A stretch of 64,000 nt of DNA from the NCBI RefSeq assembly GCF_014646215.1, contig NZ_BMNA01000012.1, positions 35,696 to 99,695 on the forward strand, given 5' to 3'. A program made the translations under genes and the position numbers. Below, one piece after another: positions 26,030 to 34,774 of the stretch. The notes below the pieces were generated by a model. The model worked only from the letters and a program-made list of their open reading frames with translations. It ran no database searches and was not told the DNA's origin. The first letter of the stretch is position 1. The number at the start of each line of letters is the position of its first letter. The DNA comes from Nakamurella endophytica (GTDB lineage: Bacteria; Actinomycetota; Actinomycetes; Mycobacteriales; Nakamurellaceae).

Positions 26030-27574
26030 TCAGGCGAGCCACCCCGGCATGACGGACGTCCGCGCCGCCGCCGCCCGGCCGGCGATCGCGGCCAGCCGCT
26101 GGACCGCGGTGTCCAGCCGGTCGGCAGGCTGGGTGAACGGCAGCCGCAGGAAGCTCTCCATGGTCCCGTCCGGTCCGAACCGGGGCCCGGGGGCGATCGA
26201 CACGCCGGCGGACGGCGCCAGGCGGGCCAGCTCCGACGCCCACGGCCCGGGCAGCTCGATCCAGCAGAACCCGCCGCCGAGCGGCCGGGACGCGCGCCAG
26301 TCCGGCACGTGCCGCTCCAGGGACCCGCGGAGTGCCAGGACGCCGCGGGTCAGCCGCTCCCGCTGGATCCGCAGCGCCTGGTCCGGGGCCGCCAGCAGCT
26401 CGGCGGCGACGAGCTGCTCGAGCACCGGGCCGGACATGTCGCCGCGGGCCCGGGTCGCCGCGAGCCGCTCGACCAGCGGGCGGGCCGCCCGGATCCAGCC
26501 GACCCGCAGGCCGCCCCACAACGACTTGGAGACCGAGCCGAGCGACACCACCCGGGTGTCGTCGGTGAGCGCCGCCATCCGCGGCGGCAGCGGTCCGGTC
26601 GTGGTGAACGGCAGGTCCCGGAACGACTCGTCGACGACCAGGACGGTGCCGGACGCCCGGGCCGCGGAGACGACGTGCTCCCGCGTCGGGAGGTCCATCA
26701 GGGCGCCCGTCGGGTTCTGGAAGTCCGGGATCAGGTAGCCCAGCCGCGGCGCCGACCGGCGCAGCTGCGTCGCCAGCAGCTCGGCGTCCCAGGTGCCGCC
26801 GGCACCGGCGTCCACCAGGCCGATCGGCTCGGGCACCCGGCGCTGCGCGCGGATGGCGTCCAGCGCCACCGGGTACGTCGGGCACTCGATGAGCACGCGG
26901 TCGCCGGGCAGCGACAGCTCCGCCATCGCCAGCGTGAAGGCGTGCTGCGCGCCGTTGGTCACCAGGATCTGCTCCGCGGTGGTGGGCACGCCGTCCGCGG
27001 TGTAGCGCTCGGCGATGACCGCGCGCAGCGCCGGCAGCCCGAACGGCTGGTAGCCGTCCGAGGCGAGCAGTGCGGGCAGCGCGGCGGTGGCGGAGCGCAC
27101 CGCGGCCATCACCGGTTCCTCGGCGGCCGGCAGGCTGGCCGTGCTCAGGTCGATCAGCTCCGGGCCGTCGGGCCGGCGGTACCCGAAGATGCCGGCCGGC
27201 CCGGCCGCGGTGCGGGACGCGCCGGCGTCCGCGTCGGGGAGCCGCAGGCGGCTGCCGGAGCCGCGCCGGGAGTCCAGCCAGCCCTGGTCGCGCAGCAGCG
27301 CGTAGGCGGCGGCGACGGTGGTCCGTGACACCGCGAGGCCGGCTGCCAGGTCGCGCTCGCTGGGCAGGCCGGTGTCGACCGGGATGCGGCCGTCGAGGAC
27401 CGCACCGCGGATGCGGTGCGCCAGTTCGCGGTAGCCGGCCGGCCGCGCGCCGGTGGATCCGGTCGTGGGGCCGGCGGTCGCCCCGGCGCCCGGTCCACGG
27501 TCGTCCACGACGGGACCGAGGCGGCGGGCCAGTGCGGCGGCAGTGAGTCGGGTGGCGGGCGGCATGCGGGCCAC
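26030..27574 (-). CDS. MocR-family (GntR/aminotransferase) transcriptional regulator, YczR-like
   Basis: Protein of 514 residues. The N-terminal winged helix (DTGLPSERDLAAGLAVSRTT) is of GntR type and the rest is a type-I aminotransferase fold that should bind PLP: ILVTNGAQHAF, DFQNPTG and the Lys-bearing SLGSVSKSLWGGLRVG. The gene is divergent from a YczE-like membrane protein; such MocR-YczE pairs are a known conserved arrangement (YczR subfamily), with the regulator acting on the membrane gene. Start is GTG 27574 or the ATG three codons later. It does not look like an amino-acid biosynthesis enzyme, although the fold is the same. Confidence 0.9.
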   Translation of the reverse strand: MARMPPATRLTAAALARRLGPVVDDRGPGAGATAGPTTGSTGARPAGYRELAHRIRGAVLDGRIPVDTGLPSERDLAAGLAVSRTTVAAAYALLRDQGWLDSRRGSGSRLRLPDADAGASRTAAGPAGIFGYRRPDGPELIDLSTASLPAAEEPVMAAVRSATAALPALLASDGYQPFGLPALRAVIAERYTADGVPTTAEQILVTNGAQHAFTLAMAELSLPGDRVLIECPTYPVALDAIRAQRRVPEPIGLVDAGAGGTWDAELLATQLRRSAPRLGYLIPDFQNPTGALMDLPTREHVVSAARASGTVLVVDESFRDLPFTTTGPLPPRMAALTDDTRVVSLGSVSKSLWGGLRVGWIRAARPLVERLAATRARGDMSGPVLEQLVAAELLAAPDQALRIQRERLTRGVLALRGSLERHVPDWRASRPLGGGFCWIELPGPWASELARLAPSAGVSIAPGPRFGPDGTMESFLRLPFTQPADRLDTAVQRLAAIAGRAAAARTSVMPGWLA

Positions 27575-27585
27575 TTTCCGCGGAT

Positions 27586-27606
27586 TGGCCCTGGTTGTCT
27601 AGGCCA
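27586..27606. promoter_or_regulatory. Candidate MocR operator in the divergent promoter
   Basis: TGGCC-N11-GGCCA inverted repeat filling the centre of the 49-base gap between the two divergent genes. Given the tiny gap, any regulator bound here would touch both promoters. Binding by the MocR protein is inferred from its position. Confidence 0.4.
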
Positions 27607-27623
27607 CCTCGGGCGAAGGTGGG

Positions 27624-28382
27624 GTGGTGGCCGTGCCGACCGAACCCCGCTGCCCCGCGCCCGTCGTCCCGCAGCCGTCGCAGGCCGTCCCGCCGCAGGC
27701 CGGCGCGGCCCCGGCGACGCCCGGCGCCGGCGGCCGGCGTCGGTCGGTCCTGCGCCTGCTGGCCCCGGTGCCGGCCGATCGGCGCCCGCGCCGGTTCGGG
27801 CAGCTGCTCGTCGGGCTGGTGCTCTACGGCGTGACGATGGGACTCATGGTGCGGGCCGCGGTCGGGCTCGACCCGTGGGACGCCTTCCACCAGGGGCTCA
27901 CCCGGCAGCTGCAGCACGTCGTGCCGCTGTCCTACGGCACGGTGATCACCGCGGTGTCGGTGCTGGTGCTGCTGGCGTGGATCCCGCTGCGCCAGCGGCC
28001 GGGCATCGGCACGGTGGCCAACACGTTGATCATCGGCTTCACCACCGACGCCACGCTGGCGCTGGTGCCGCCGGTCCCCGGGCTCGGCTGGCAGGTCCTG
28101 CTGCTGGTCGCCGCCGTCGTGGGCAACGCCACCGCGGGAGCCCTATACCTGGGTGCGGGGCTGGGGCCGGGTCCGCGCGACGGGCTGATGACCGGTCTGG
28201 TCGCGCGCGGCTGGGGCTCCGTCCGGCGGGTCCGGACCTGCATCGAGCTGTCCGTGCTGGCGGTGGGGTGGGTGCTCGGCGGCGCGGTCGGCGTCGGCAC
28301 GGTGGTGTACGCGCTGGGCATCGGGCCGCTGCTGCACCTCCTGCTGCCCCGGTTGGTCGTCGGCCGGTCCCGCGCCGCCTGA
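27624..28382 (+). CDS. YczE/YitT-family membrane protein
   Basis: Protein of 252 residues. An Ala/Pro/Arg-rich cytoplasmic head of about 55 residues precedes five or so membrane helices. The family stretch GLMVRAAVGLDPWDAFHQG and the later LGAGLGPGPRDGLMTGL are the parts usually conserved in YczE-like proteins. The transported or sensed compound is unknown. GTG at 27624 (or 27627) follows AAGGTGG. Divergent from the MocR regulator, which is the usual partner of this family. Confidence 0.85.
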   Translation: MVAVPTEPRCPAPVVPQPSQAVPPQAGAAPATPGAGGRRRSVLRLLAPVPADRRPRRFGQLLVGLVLYGVTMGLMVRAAVGLDPWDAFHQGLTRQLQHVVPLSYGTVITAVSVLVLLAWIPLRQRPGIGTVANTLIIGFTTDATLALVPPVPGLGWQVLLLVAAVVGNATAGALYLGAGLGPGPRDGLMTGLVARGWGSVRRVRTCIELSVLAVGWVLGGAVGVGTVVYALGIGPLLHLLLPRLVVGRSRAA

Positions 28383-28456
28383 GCCGCTCCGGGGGTGCGG
28401 TGGTGGGTGCCGTGGCGGGTGCCGGCGGTGACCGGTGGGTGCCGGCGGGTGCGTCG

Positions 28457-28498
28457 CGGGCCGGCCGCCGGCCTGCGCGGGCCGGCCGCCGGCCTGCG
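28457..28498. repeat. 21-base tandem repeat upstream of yebC
   Basis: Two exact head-to-tail copies of a 21-base unit (28457-28477, 28478-28498) with the start of a third. Each unit carries the palindrome GGCCGGCCGCCGGCC, so it can fold. It lies 30 bases before the yebC -10 candidate. Confidence 0.8.
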
Positions 28499-28528
28499 CG
28501 GGCCGTCCACCGGCGGAGCGGGCGCCGG

Positions 28529-28534
28529 TAGGAT
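28529..28534 (+). promoter_or_regulatory. Candidate -10 box of yebC
   Basis: TAGGAT in GGTAGGATCC, 84 bases before the yebC start. The same hexamer stands before aspS. The -35 region falls in GC-rich repeat sequence and is not convincing. Confidence 0.45.
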
Positions 28535-28618
28535 CCATCGGTGCCGACGGGCGGTGAGCACGCCGCACGGTGCGGCGGAGTGGGGTGAGCAGACCCCCAC
28601 CACGACTGGGAGCGGGTC

Positions 28619-29377
28619 ATGAGCGGGCATTCCAAGTGGGCGACCACCAAGCACCAGAAGGCGGCCAAGGACGCCAAGCGGGGCAAGCTGTTCGCCAAGC
28701 TGATCAAGAACATCGAGGTCGCCGCGCGCACCGGCGGCGGTGACCCGGACGGCAATCCCACGCTCTGGGACGCCATCCAGAAGGCCAAGAAGAACTCGGT
28801 CCCGATCGACAACATCGAGCGCGCCCGCCGCCGCGGGTCGGGCGCCGAGGCCGGCGGCGCCGAGTACCAGTCGATCACCTACGAGGGCTACGGCCCGAAC
28901 GGCGTGGCCATGCTGATCGAGTGCCTCACCGACAACCGCAACCGCGCGGCCAGCGAGGTGCGGGTGGCCGTGACGCGCAACGGCGGCACGATGGCCGACC
29001 CGGGCTCGGTGTCGTACATGTTCAGCCGCAAGGGGCAGGTCGTGGTGCCCAAGGGCGGCGACCTGAGCGAGGACGACCTGCTGCTCGCGGTGCTGGACGC
29101 CGGCGCGGACGAGGTCGTCGACGCCGGCGAGGTCTTCGAGGTCACCTCCGAGGCCACCGACCTCGTCGCGGTGCGGACGGCCGTGCAGGACGCGGGCATC
29201 GAGTACGACTCCGCCGAGCCCGTCTTCGTGGCGTCGGTGAACGTCACCCTCGAGGCGGACGGCGCGCGCAAGGTCCTCAAGCTCATCGACGCCATCGAGG
29301 ACCTGGACGACGTGCAGAACGTCTACACCAACGCCGACATCCCGGACGAGGTGCTGGCCGAGCTCGACGCCGACTGA
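28619..29377 (+). CDS. YebC/PmpR family DNA-binding regulator / translation factor
   Basis: Cytoplasmic protein of 252 residues with the full YebC layout: [14 protein letters not shown] at the start, [49 protein letters not shown] and an acidic C-terminus. YebC proteins were described as transcription regulators and more recently as helpers of ribosomes on proline-rich stretches; this proteome is very proline-rich. ATG with GGGAGCGG upstream. It precedes ruvCAB at 103 bases, as is common in bacteria. Confidence 0.96.
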   Translation: MSGHSKWATTKHQKAAKDAKRGKLFAKLIKNIEVAARTGGGDPDGNPTLWDAIQKAKKNSVPIDNIERARRRGSGAEAGGAEYQSITYEGYGPNGVAMLIECLTDNRNRAASEVRVAVTRNGGTMADPGSVSYMFSRKGQVVVPKGGDLSEDDLLLAVLDAGADEVVDAGEVFEVTSEATDLVAVRTAVQDAGIEYDSAEPVFVASVNVTLEADGARKVLKLIDAIEDLDDVQNVYTNADIPDEVLAELDAD

Positions 29378-29480
29378 GCCGGATCCGGTCGGCCGCCTGC
29401 GTGGCGGTCGGCCGGGTGGCCGGGCCCGCCCGGTAGCGTCCCTCGGACAGGTGTTCGTCCGCTGTCCAGGAGGCCGTCCG

Positions 29481-30053
29481 GTGCGCGTGCTCGGCATCGA
29501 CCCCGGCCTGACCCGGTGCGGCGCCGGCGTGATTGACGGCGGTGCCGGGCTGCAGCCCCGCCTGGTCGAGGTGCTGGTGGTCCGGACGCCGGCCGGCCAG
29601 GAGCTGCACCGCCGGTTGCTGGCCGTCGCCGCCGGGGTGGAGACCGTCATGGACCGGCTCCGGCCCGACGTCGTCGCCATCGAGCGCATGTTCAGCCAGC
29701 ACAACGTCCGCACCGTGATGGGCACCGCCCAGGCGGCGGGAGTGGTGGCGCTGGCCGCCGCCCGCCGCGACATCCCCGTCGCCTGGCACACCCCCAGCGA
29801 GGTCAAGGCCGCGGTGTCGGGCAACGGTGCGGCCGACAAGAAGCAGGTCACCGCCATGGTGACCCGGCTGCTGCGGCTGCCCGAGGCGCCGCACCCGGCG
29901 GACGCCGCGGACGCCCTGGCGCTGGCCCTGTGCCACCTGTGGCGCGCGCCGATGCAGCAGCGGGTGGCCGTCCAGCTGCACCGGGAGCGGCTCGCCGTGG
30001 TGGCAGCGAGTGCCGGCGGGGGCGCGGCCGGACCGGCGGGGAGGCGGCGGTGA
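29481..30053 (+). CDS. ruvC: Crossover junction endodeoxyribonuclease RuvC
   Basis: Holliday-junction resolvase of 190 residues. Catalytic acidic residues are visible in [12 protein letters not shown] (Asp near residue 7), VVAIERMF (Glu) and [13 protein letters not shown] (Asp pair). GTG at 29481 with AGGAGG seven bases upstream; a longer frame to 29451 adds no family sequence. The stop overlaps the ruvA GTG by four bases, so the three ruv genes are translated together. Confidence 0.96.
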   Translation: MRVLGIDPGLTRCGAGVIDGGAGLQPRLVEVLVVRTPAGQELHRRLLAVAAGVETVMDRLRPDVVAIERMFSQHNVRTVMGTAQAAGVVALAAARRDIPVAWHTPSEVKAAVSGNGAADKKQVTAMVTRLLRLPEAPHPADAADALALALCHLWRAPMQQRVAVQLHRERLAVVAASAGGGAAGPAGRRR

Positions 30054-30685
30054 TCGCCTCGGTCCGCGGCGTCGTCGCGTCGGTGGCCCTGGACCACGCG
30101 GTGCTCGAGGTCGGCGGCGTGGGGCTCGCCGTCCGCGCCACCCCGTCGACCCTGGCCGGATTGCGGCGCGGGGAGCAGGCCCGGTTGGCGACCAGCCTGG
30201 TGGTCCGCGAGGACTCGCTGACCCTGTTCGGATTCGCCTCCGACGCCGCCCGGGAGCTGTTCGAGCTGGTCCAGTCGGTGTCCGGGGTGGGTCCCAAGAT
30301 CGCTCTCGCGCTGCTGGCGGTGCTGGACCCGGAGGCGCTGCGGGCGGCGCTGGCGTCCGGGGACACGGCCGCGCTCACCCGCGCGCCCGGCATCGGCCGC
30401 AAGGGAGCCGAACGGCTGGTCCTGGAACTGCGGGACAAGGTCGGCCCGGCCGCGGCGCCGGCGGGGTCCGGCACCGTCGACGAGGCCGGCGGGGACACCG
30501 GTGGATCGGTGCTGGCCTGGCGCCCGCAGCTGACCGAGGCGCTCGTCGGCCTGGGCTTCACCCCCAAGCAGTCCGAGGACGCCGTCGCCGCGGTGGCCGC
30601 CGGCACGGACGACCCGGCCGTCGACGGCGGTGACGTCGGCCAGCTGCTGCGCCGCGCGCTGTCGCTGCTCGGGCGGTCCCGGTGA
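30050..30685 (+). CDS. ruvA: Holliday junction branch migration protein RuvA
   Basis: Junction-binding protein of 211 residues that loads RuvB. The N-terminal OB fold is followed by two helix-hairpin-helix motifs ([13 protein letters not shown] and [16 protein letters not shown]) and, after a flexible linker, the RuvB-contact domain ([17 protein letters not shown]). GTG start overlapping the ruvC stop, and GTGA overlap with ruvB. Confidence 0.96.
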   Translation: MIASVRGVVASVALDHAVLEVGGVGLAVRATPSTLAGLRRGEQARLATSLVVREDSLTLFGFASDAARELFELVQSVSGVGPKIALALLAVLDPEALRAALASGDTAALTRAPGIGRKGAERLVLELRDKVGPAAAPAGSGTVDEAGGDTGGSVLAWRPQLTEALVGLGFTPKQSEDAVAAVAAGTDDPAVDGGDVGQLLRRALSLLGRSR

Positions 30686-31830
30686 CCGCCGCGCGGCGCC
30701 CCGAGCCGGACGACGACGGGGACCGGGACGGCGGGCAGCCGCACGACGGGAGACCCGACCCGGACGGCCGCCCCGACCCGGCGGAGGCGGCGCTGGACCC
30801 GGACCGGTTGCCGGGGGAGAGCGACCTCGAGGCCTCGTTGCGGCCCCGGTCGCTGGCGGAGTTCGTCGGCCAGGCCCGGGTCCGCGAGCAGCTGGAACTG
30901 GTGCTCGCCGGCGCCCGGATGCGCGGCGTGCCGCCCGACCACGTGCTCCTCGCCGGCCCGCCGGGGCTGGGCAAGACCTCGCTGGCGATGATCATCGCCG
31001 CGGAGCTCGGCGCCGCCATCCGGCTGACCTCCGGTCCCGCGCTGGAGCGCGCCGGGGACCTGGCGGCCATGCTGTCCAACCTGGTCGAGGGCGACGTGCT
31101 GTTCATCGACGAGATCCACCGGATGGCCCGCCCGGCCGAGGAGCTGCTGTACCTGGCGATGGAGGACTTCCGGGTCGACGTCATGGTCGGCAAGGGACCG
31201 GGCGCCACCTCGATCCCGCTGCCGATCGCCCCGTTCACCCTGGTCGGCGCCACCACCCGGTCGGGGCAGCTGACGTCCCCGCTGCGCGACCGGTTCGGGT
31301 TCACCGCGCACCTGGAGTTCTACGCCGCCGCCGACCTGGCCCGGGTGCTCACCCGCAGCGCCGCGATCCTGGGCGTCGACCTGCACCCGGACGGCGCCGC
31401 GGAGATTGCCGGCCGGTCCCGCGGGACGCCCCGCATCGCCAACCGCCTGCTGCGCCGGGTCCGCGACTTCGCGCAGGTCCGGGCGGACGGAGCGGTCACC
31501 AGGGAGACGGCCAGGGCCGCGCTGGCCGTCTACGACGTGGACGAGCTGGGGTTGGACCGGCTGGACCGGGCGGTGCTGACGGCGCTCTGCGGGTCGTTCG
31601 GCGGCGGACCGGTCGGGTTGACGACGCTGGCCGTCGCCGTCGGCGAGGAGCCGGCGACCGTCGAGGAGGTCTGCGAGCCGTTCCTGGTCCGGCTGGGCAT
31701 GCTGGCCCGCACGCCGCGCGGGCGGGTCGCCACCCCGCAGGCCTGGGAGCACCTGGGTCTGCGGCCGGGTCCCGGGAGCCGCGGGCCGGCGGATCCCGGC
31801 GCGGACGGGACGCTGTTCGACCCCGAGTGA
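30682..31830 (+). CDS. ruvB: Holliday junction branch migration ATPase RuvB
   Basis: AAA+ motor of 382 residues. An acidic, Asp/Pro/Gly-rich head of about 45 residues precedes the conserved [13 protein letters not shown]. Walker [10 protein letters not shown], Walker [10 protein letters not shown], sensor [10 protein letters not shown] and sensor [17 protein letters not shown] are intact, followed by the winged helix DNA-binding end. The long acidic head is an oddity compared with most RuvB proteins. Start GTG overlapping the ruvA stop. Confidence 0.96.
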   Translation: MTAARRPEPDDDGDRDGGQPHDGRPDPDGRPDPAEAALDPDRLPGESDLEASLRPRSLAEFVGQARVREQLELVLAGARMRGVPPDHVLLAGPPGLGKTSLAMIIAAELGAAIRLTSGPALERAGDLAAMLSNLVEGDVLFIDEIHRMARPAEELLYLAMEDFRVDVMVGKGPGATSIPLPIAPFTLVGATTRSGQLTSPLRDRFGFTAHLEFYAAADLARVLTRSAAILGVDLHPDGAAEIAGRSRGTPRIANRLLRRVRDFAQVRADGAVTRETARAALAVYDVDELGLDRLDRAVLTALCGSFGGGPVGLTTLAVAVGEEPATVEEVCEPFLVRLGMLARTPRGRVATPQAWEHLGLRPGPGSRGPADPGADGTLFDPE

Positions 31831-32208
31831 CCCTGCCGGACGGAGCACCGACGCCGGCCGTCGGGCCGCCCTCGTCGGGCCCGGCGCCGCCGCCGGTCCG
31901 GCCGTTCCGGGCCGGCGCCGCCCGGCCCCGAGGGGTCCCGGTCCGGCCGCCCGACCCGGCCGCATGTCGTGCTGCGCCGCGCCGGCGACGGTGCTCGGGC
32001 CCGCTGCTCGGCTAGACTCGCCCGGGTCGACCGACGGGACGTCGCCCGCCGGGTCACGACGGGACACCGCCCGCGGAACCGCCGGGCGCCCATCGACGTT
32101 GACCGTCCGGACCGGGATCGAGTCCCCGGCTCGGGCCACACCGGCGGTCCGGCCGGCACGCGCACACAGGCGCAACGAAGCGATCCACTGTGTCAACCGA
32201 GGAGAACC
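31831..32208. promoter_or_regulatory. ruvB-yajC intergenic stretch with candidate yajC promoter
   Basis: 378 bases without a credible gene. TAGACT at 32013-32018 is a good actinobacterial -10 and would give yajC a leader of about 185 bases. No -35 match and no riboswitch that I recognise. Confidence 0.4.
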
Positions 32209-32598
32209 ATGCAGAATCTGCAAGGCCTGTTGCTGCCCGTCCTGCTGTTCGCCGCCCTGGGGCTGATGATGTTCTTCAGCGTCCGCAAGCAGAAGCGCCA
32301 GGTCGCCGAGACCAAGCGCATGCAGGACGCGATCGTCCCCGGCACCCGGGTGATGACCACCAGCGGCCTGCACGGCACCGTGACGGCCGTCGCGGACGAC
32401 ACCATCGAGCTGGAGATAGCCCCGGGCGTCTACACGACGTGGGTCCGGGCCGCGGTCCGCGAGGTCATCGTCCCGGCGCCGGTGGAGCCGCTGGACGGCG
32501 GCGCCACCCCGGCCGGCGGGTCGTCGCCCGTCCTGGGGGAGGGCGTCGGCGACGCCGACCCGTCGATTCTGCAGAAGCGCAACACCGACCTCGGATAG
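32209..32598 (+). CDS. yajC: Preprotein translocase subunit YajC
   Basis: Small membrane protein of 129 residues that joins the SecDF complex. One N-terminal helix (LLLPVLLFAALGLMMFFSV) is followed by the basic RKQKRQVAE and the conserved cytoplasmic part (IVPGTRVMTTSGLHGTV, IELEIAPGV). The last 35 residues are a Gly/Pro/acidic tail. ATG with GAGGAGA upstream. It precedes secD by 222 bases. Confidence 0.95.
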   Translation: MQNLQGLLLPVLLFAALGLMMFFSVRKQKRQVAETKRMQDAIVPGTRVMTTSGLHGTVTAVADDTIELEIAPGVYTTWVRAAVREVIVPAPVEPLDGGATPAGGSSPVLGEGVGDADPSILQKRNTDLG

Positions 32599-32820
32599 TC
32601 TCGACGATCGCACGGTCCGCCGGGTCTCCGCATCGCCGCACGTCGGCGGGGCGGTGGCCCGGCGTCGTGCTGGTCCGGAGCCGCCCGGCGCGCTCCGGCC
32701 GGTCCCTGCCCCCAGTACCCCGTTCCATGCCCGGAGATCCCTCTCCGTCGCAGTACCTGCAGTTCGTCCGCGTGTGGCGGCGTGCGCCGTCGCACCTCGC
32801 ATGACCGATAGGCGTCTTCT

Positions 32821-34773
32821 GTGGCAAGTCCTGCCGGCCAGTTCCATCCGGGACGGCTCCTCGCGGTGTTCGCGCTGCTCACCGCGCTGCTCTACGGCCT
32901 GGTGTTCCTGACGCCGGGGTCCAACAGCCCCAAGCTCGGGATCGACCTGCAGGGCGGCACCCGCATCACGCTGACCGCGCAGACGCCGGACGGCAGCACC
33001 CCGTCGCGGGACTCGATGAACCAGGCCCGGACGATCATGGAGAACCGGGTCAACGGTTCCGGCGTCGTCGGCGCGGACGTCCAGATCGACGGGTCGAACC
33101 AGCTGGTCATCACCGTGCCCGGCACGCAGGACCTGGGCAACCTGACCCGCTCGGCGCGGCTGAACATCCGCCCGGTCACCGCCACCGGCTACGACGTGAG
33201 CGCGCTGCCGACCAGCTCCGCCGCCACCTCCGGTGCCTCCGGGTCCTCGGGTGCGAGCAGCCAGGCGCCGGTCACCCGGTCGGCCATCGGCGACACCGGC
33301 GGACCGACCTCCAGCAGCCAGGCGCCGTCGGCGTCCGTGGGCAACGCGCCGGCGACCACGACCGCGACCGGCAGCGCCGCCGCGACCACCGGCACCACCG
33401 GCTCGGCGCAGGGCCTGCGCCAGGCAGCCCCGGCCACCACTGCGCCGGCCGCGACCCCGACCGCCGCCCCCACCACGGCCGCCGCGCCGACGACCGGGGC
33501 GACCTCGGTGCCGAACCCGGCGGTGACCGGAACCCCGGCGGCCACCCCGACCGCGAGCGGCACGGGCGCGACGGGGACGACCGGGTCCGGCGCCGCCAGC
33601 TCCGGCGCGGGGGCGGGCACCTTCCCGCTGCCCGGCAGCGACCCGAACAACGCGAACCAGCCCGCCGCCAAGGACGCCGCCGGCTGGGCGGCCTGGGTGA
33701 CCGCCGCCACCACTGCGGTGCAGAACGGCTCCGTCACCTGCAAGGAGCTCGAGCCCAAGGTCGGCCAGGACGACCCGTCGCGCCCGCTGCTGTCCTGCGG
33801 GACCGGCAGCGTCCAGGACTCGGCGACGGTCTACCTGCTCGACGCCACGCTGATCCCGGGCACGCAGATCGACAACGCGGCCGCCGCGCTGGACCAGAAC
33901 GGTGCCGGCTGGGTCATCAACGTCAGCTTCGACAGCGCCGGCTACAAGACCTGGTCGAACTACACGGCCAACAACGTCAACAAGCAGACGGCGTTCACCC
34001 TGGACGGCCAGGTGCTGTCCGCGCCGGCCATCCGGCAGGCCATCACCACCACGGTGACCCAGGTGAGCGGCAACTTCACCCAGGCGTCGGCCACGTCGCT
34101 GGCCAACTCGCTCAAGTACGGCGCGCTGCCGCTGAACTTCGGCTCCGGGACCGCGCAGAGCGTCTCCGCGGAGCTGGGCTCGGAGTACCTGACGGCCGGC
34201 CTGATCGCCGGCGGCATCGGGCTGCTGCTGGTCGTCGTGTACTGCCTGATCTACTACCGGCTGCTCGGGGTGATCACCATCCTGTCGCTGGTGCTGTCCG
34301 GCCTGCTGGTCTACGCGATCATGGTGCTGCTCGGCCGCTGGATCGGCCTGAGCCTGGACATGGCGGGCGTCGCCGGCCTGATCATCGCCATCGGCATCAC
34401 GGCCGACTCGTTCGTCATCTACTTCGAACGGCTCAAGGACGAGGTGCGGGAGGGCCGGTCGTTCCGGTCGGCCGTGCCCCGTGGCTGGGAACGCGCCAAG
34501 CGCACCATCCTGTCGGCCGACGCCGTGTCGTTCCTGTCCGCGCTGGTGCTGTACCTGGTGGCGGTGGGCGACGTGAAGGGCTTCGCGTTCACGCTCGGCC
34601 TGTCGACCGTGCTGGACCTCATCGTGGTGTTCCTGGTGACCCACCCGTTGGTGGCGCTGGCCTCCGGGTCCCGGGTCTTCGCCAGCCCGCGGTGGTCCGG
34701 GCTCGGCGCCACCGCCGCGGCCGGCGCCCGCCAGCGCGCCGGCACCGCACGCCTGACGGTCAAGGAGGCCTGA
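32821..34773 (+). CDS. secD: Protein translocase subunit SecD
   Basis: RND-family membrane protein of 650 residues that uses the proton gradient to pull exported proteins out of SecYEG. The first helix (LLAVFALLTALLYGLVFL) is followed by GIDLQGGTRITL, the usual D-motif. Residues about 128-275 are an Ala/Thr/Ser/Gly/Pro-rich low-complexity insert within the extracytoplasmic P1 domain, larger than usual. Five helices close the protein, with LDMAGVAGLIIAIGITADSF and the RWER-like contact. GTG start with weak ribosome site. secF follows at one base. Confidence 0.95.
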   Translation: MASPAGQFHPGRLLAVFALLTALLYGLVFLTPGSNSPKLGIDLQGGTRITLTAQTPDGSTPSRDSMNQARTIMENRVNGSGVVGADVQIDGSNQLVITVPGTQDLGNLTRSARLNIRPVTATGYDVSALPTSSAATSGASGSSGASSQAPVTRSAIGDTGGPTSSSQAPSASVGNAPATTTATGSAAATTGTTGSAQGLRQAAPATTAPAATPTAAPTTAAAPTTGATSVPNPAVTGTPAATPTASGTGATGTTGSGAASSGAGAGTFPLPGSDPNNANQPAAKDAAGWAAWVTAATTAVQNGSVTCKELEPKVGQDDPSRPLLSCGTGSVQDSATVYLLDATLIPGTQIDNAAAALDQNGAGWVINVSFDSAGYKTWSNYTANNVNKQTAFTLDGQVLSAPAIRQAITTTVTQVSGNFTQASATSLANSLKYGALPLNFGSGTAQSVSAELGSEYLTAGLIAGGIGLLLVVVYCLIYYRLLGVITILSLVLSGLLVYAIMVLLGRWIGLSLDMAGVAGLIIAIGITADSFVIYFERLKDEVREGRSFRSAVPRGWERAKRTILSADAVSFLSALVLYLVAVGDVKGFAFTLGLSTVLDLIVVFLVTHPLVALASGSRVFASPRWSGLGATAAAGARQRAGTARLTVKEA

Positions 34774-34774
34774 G

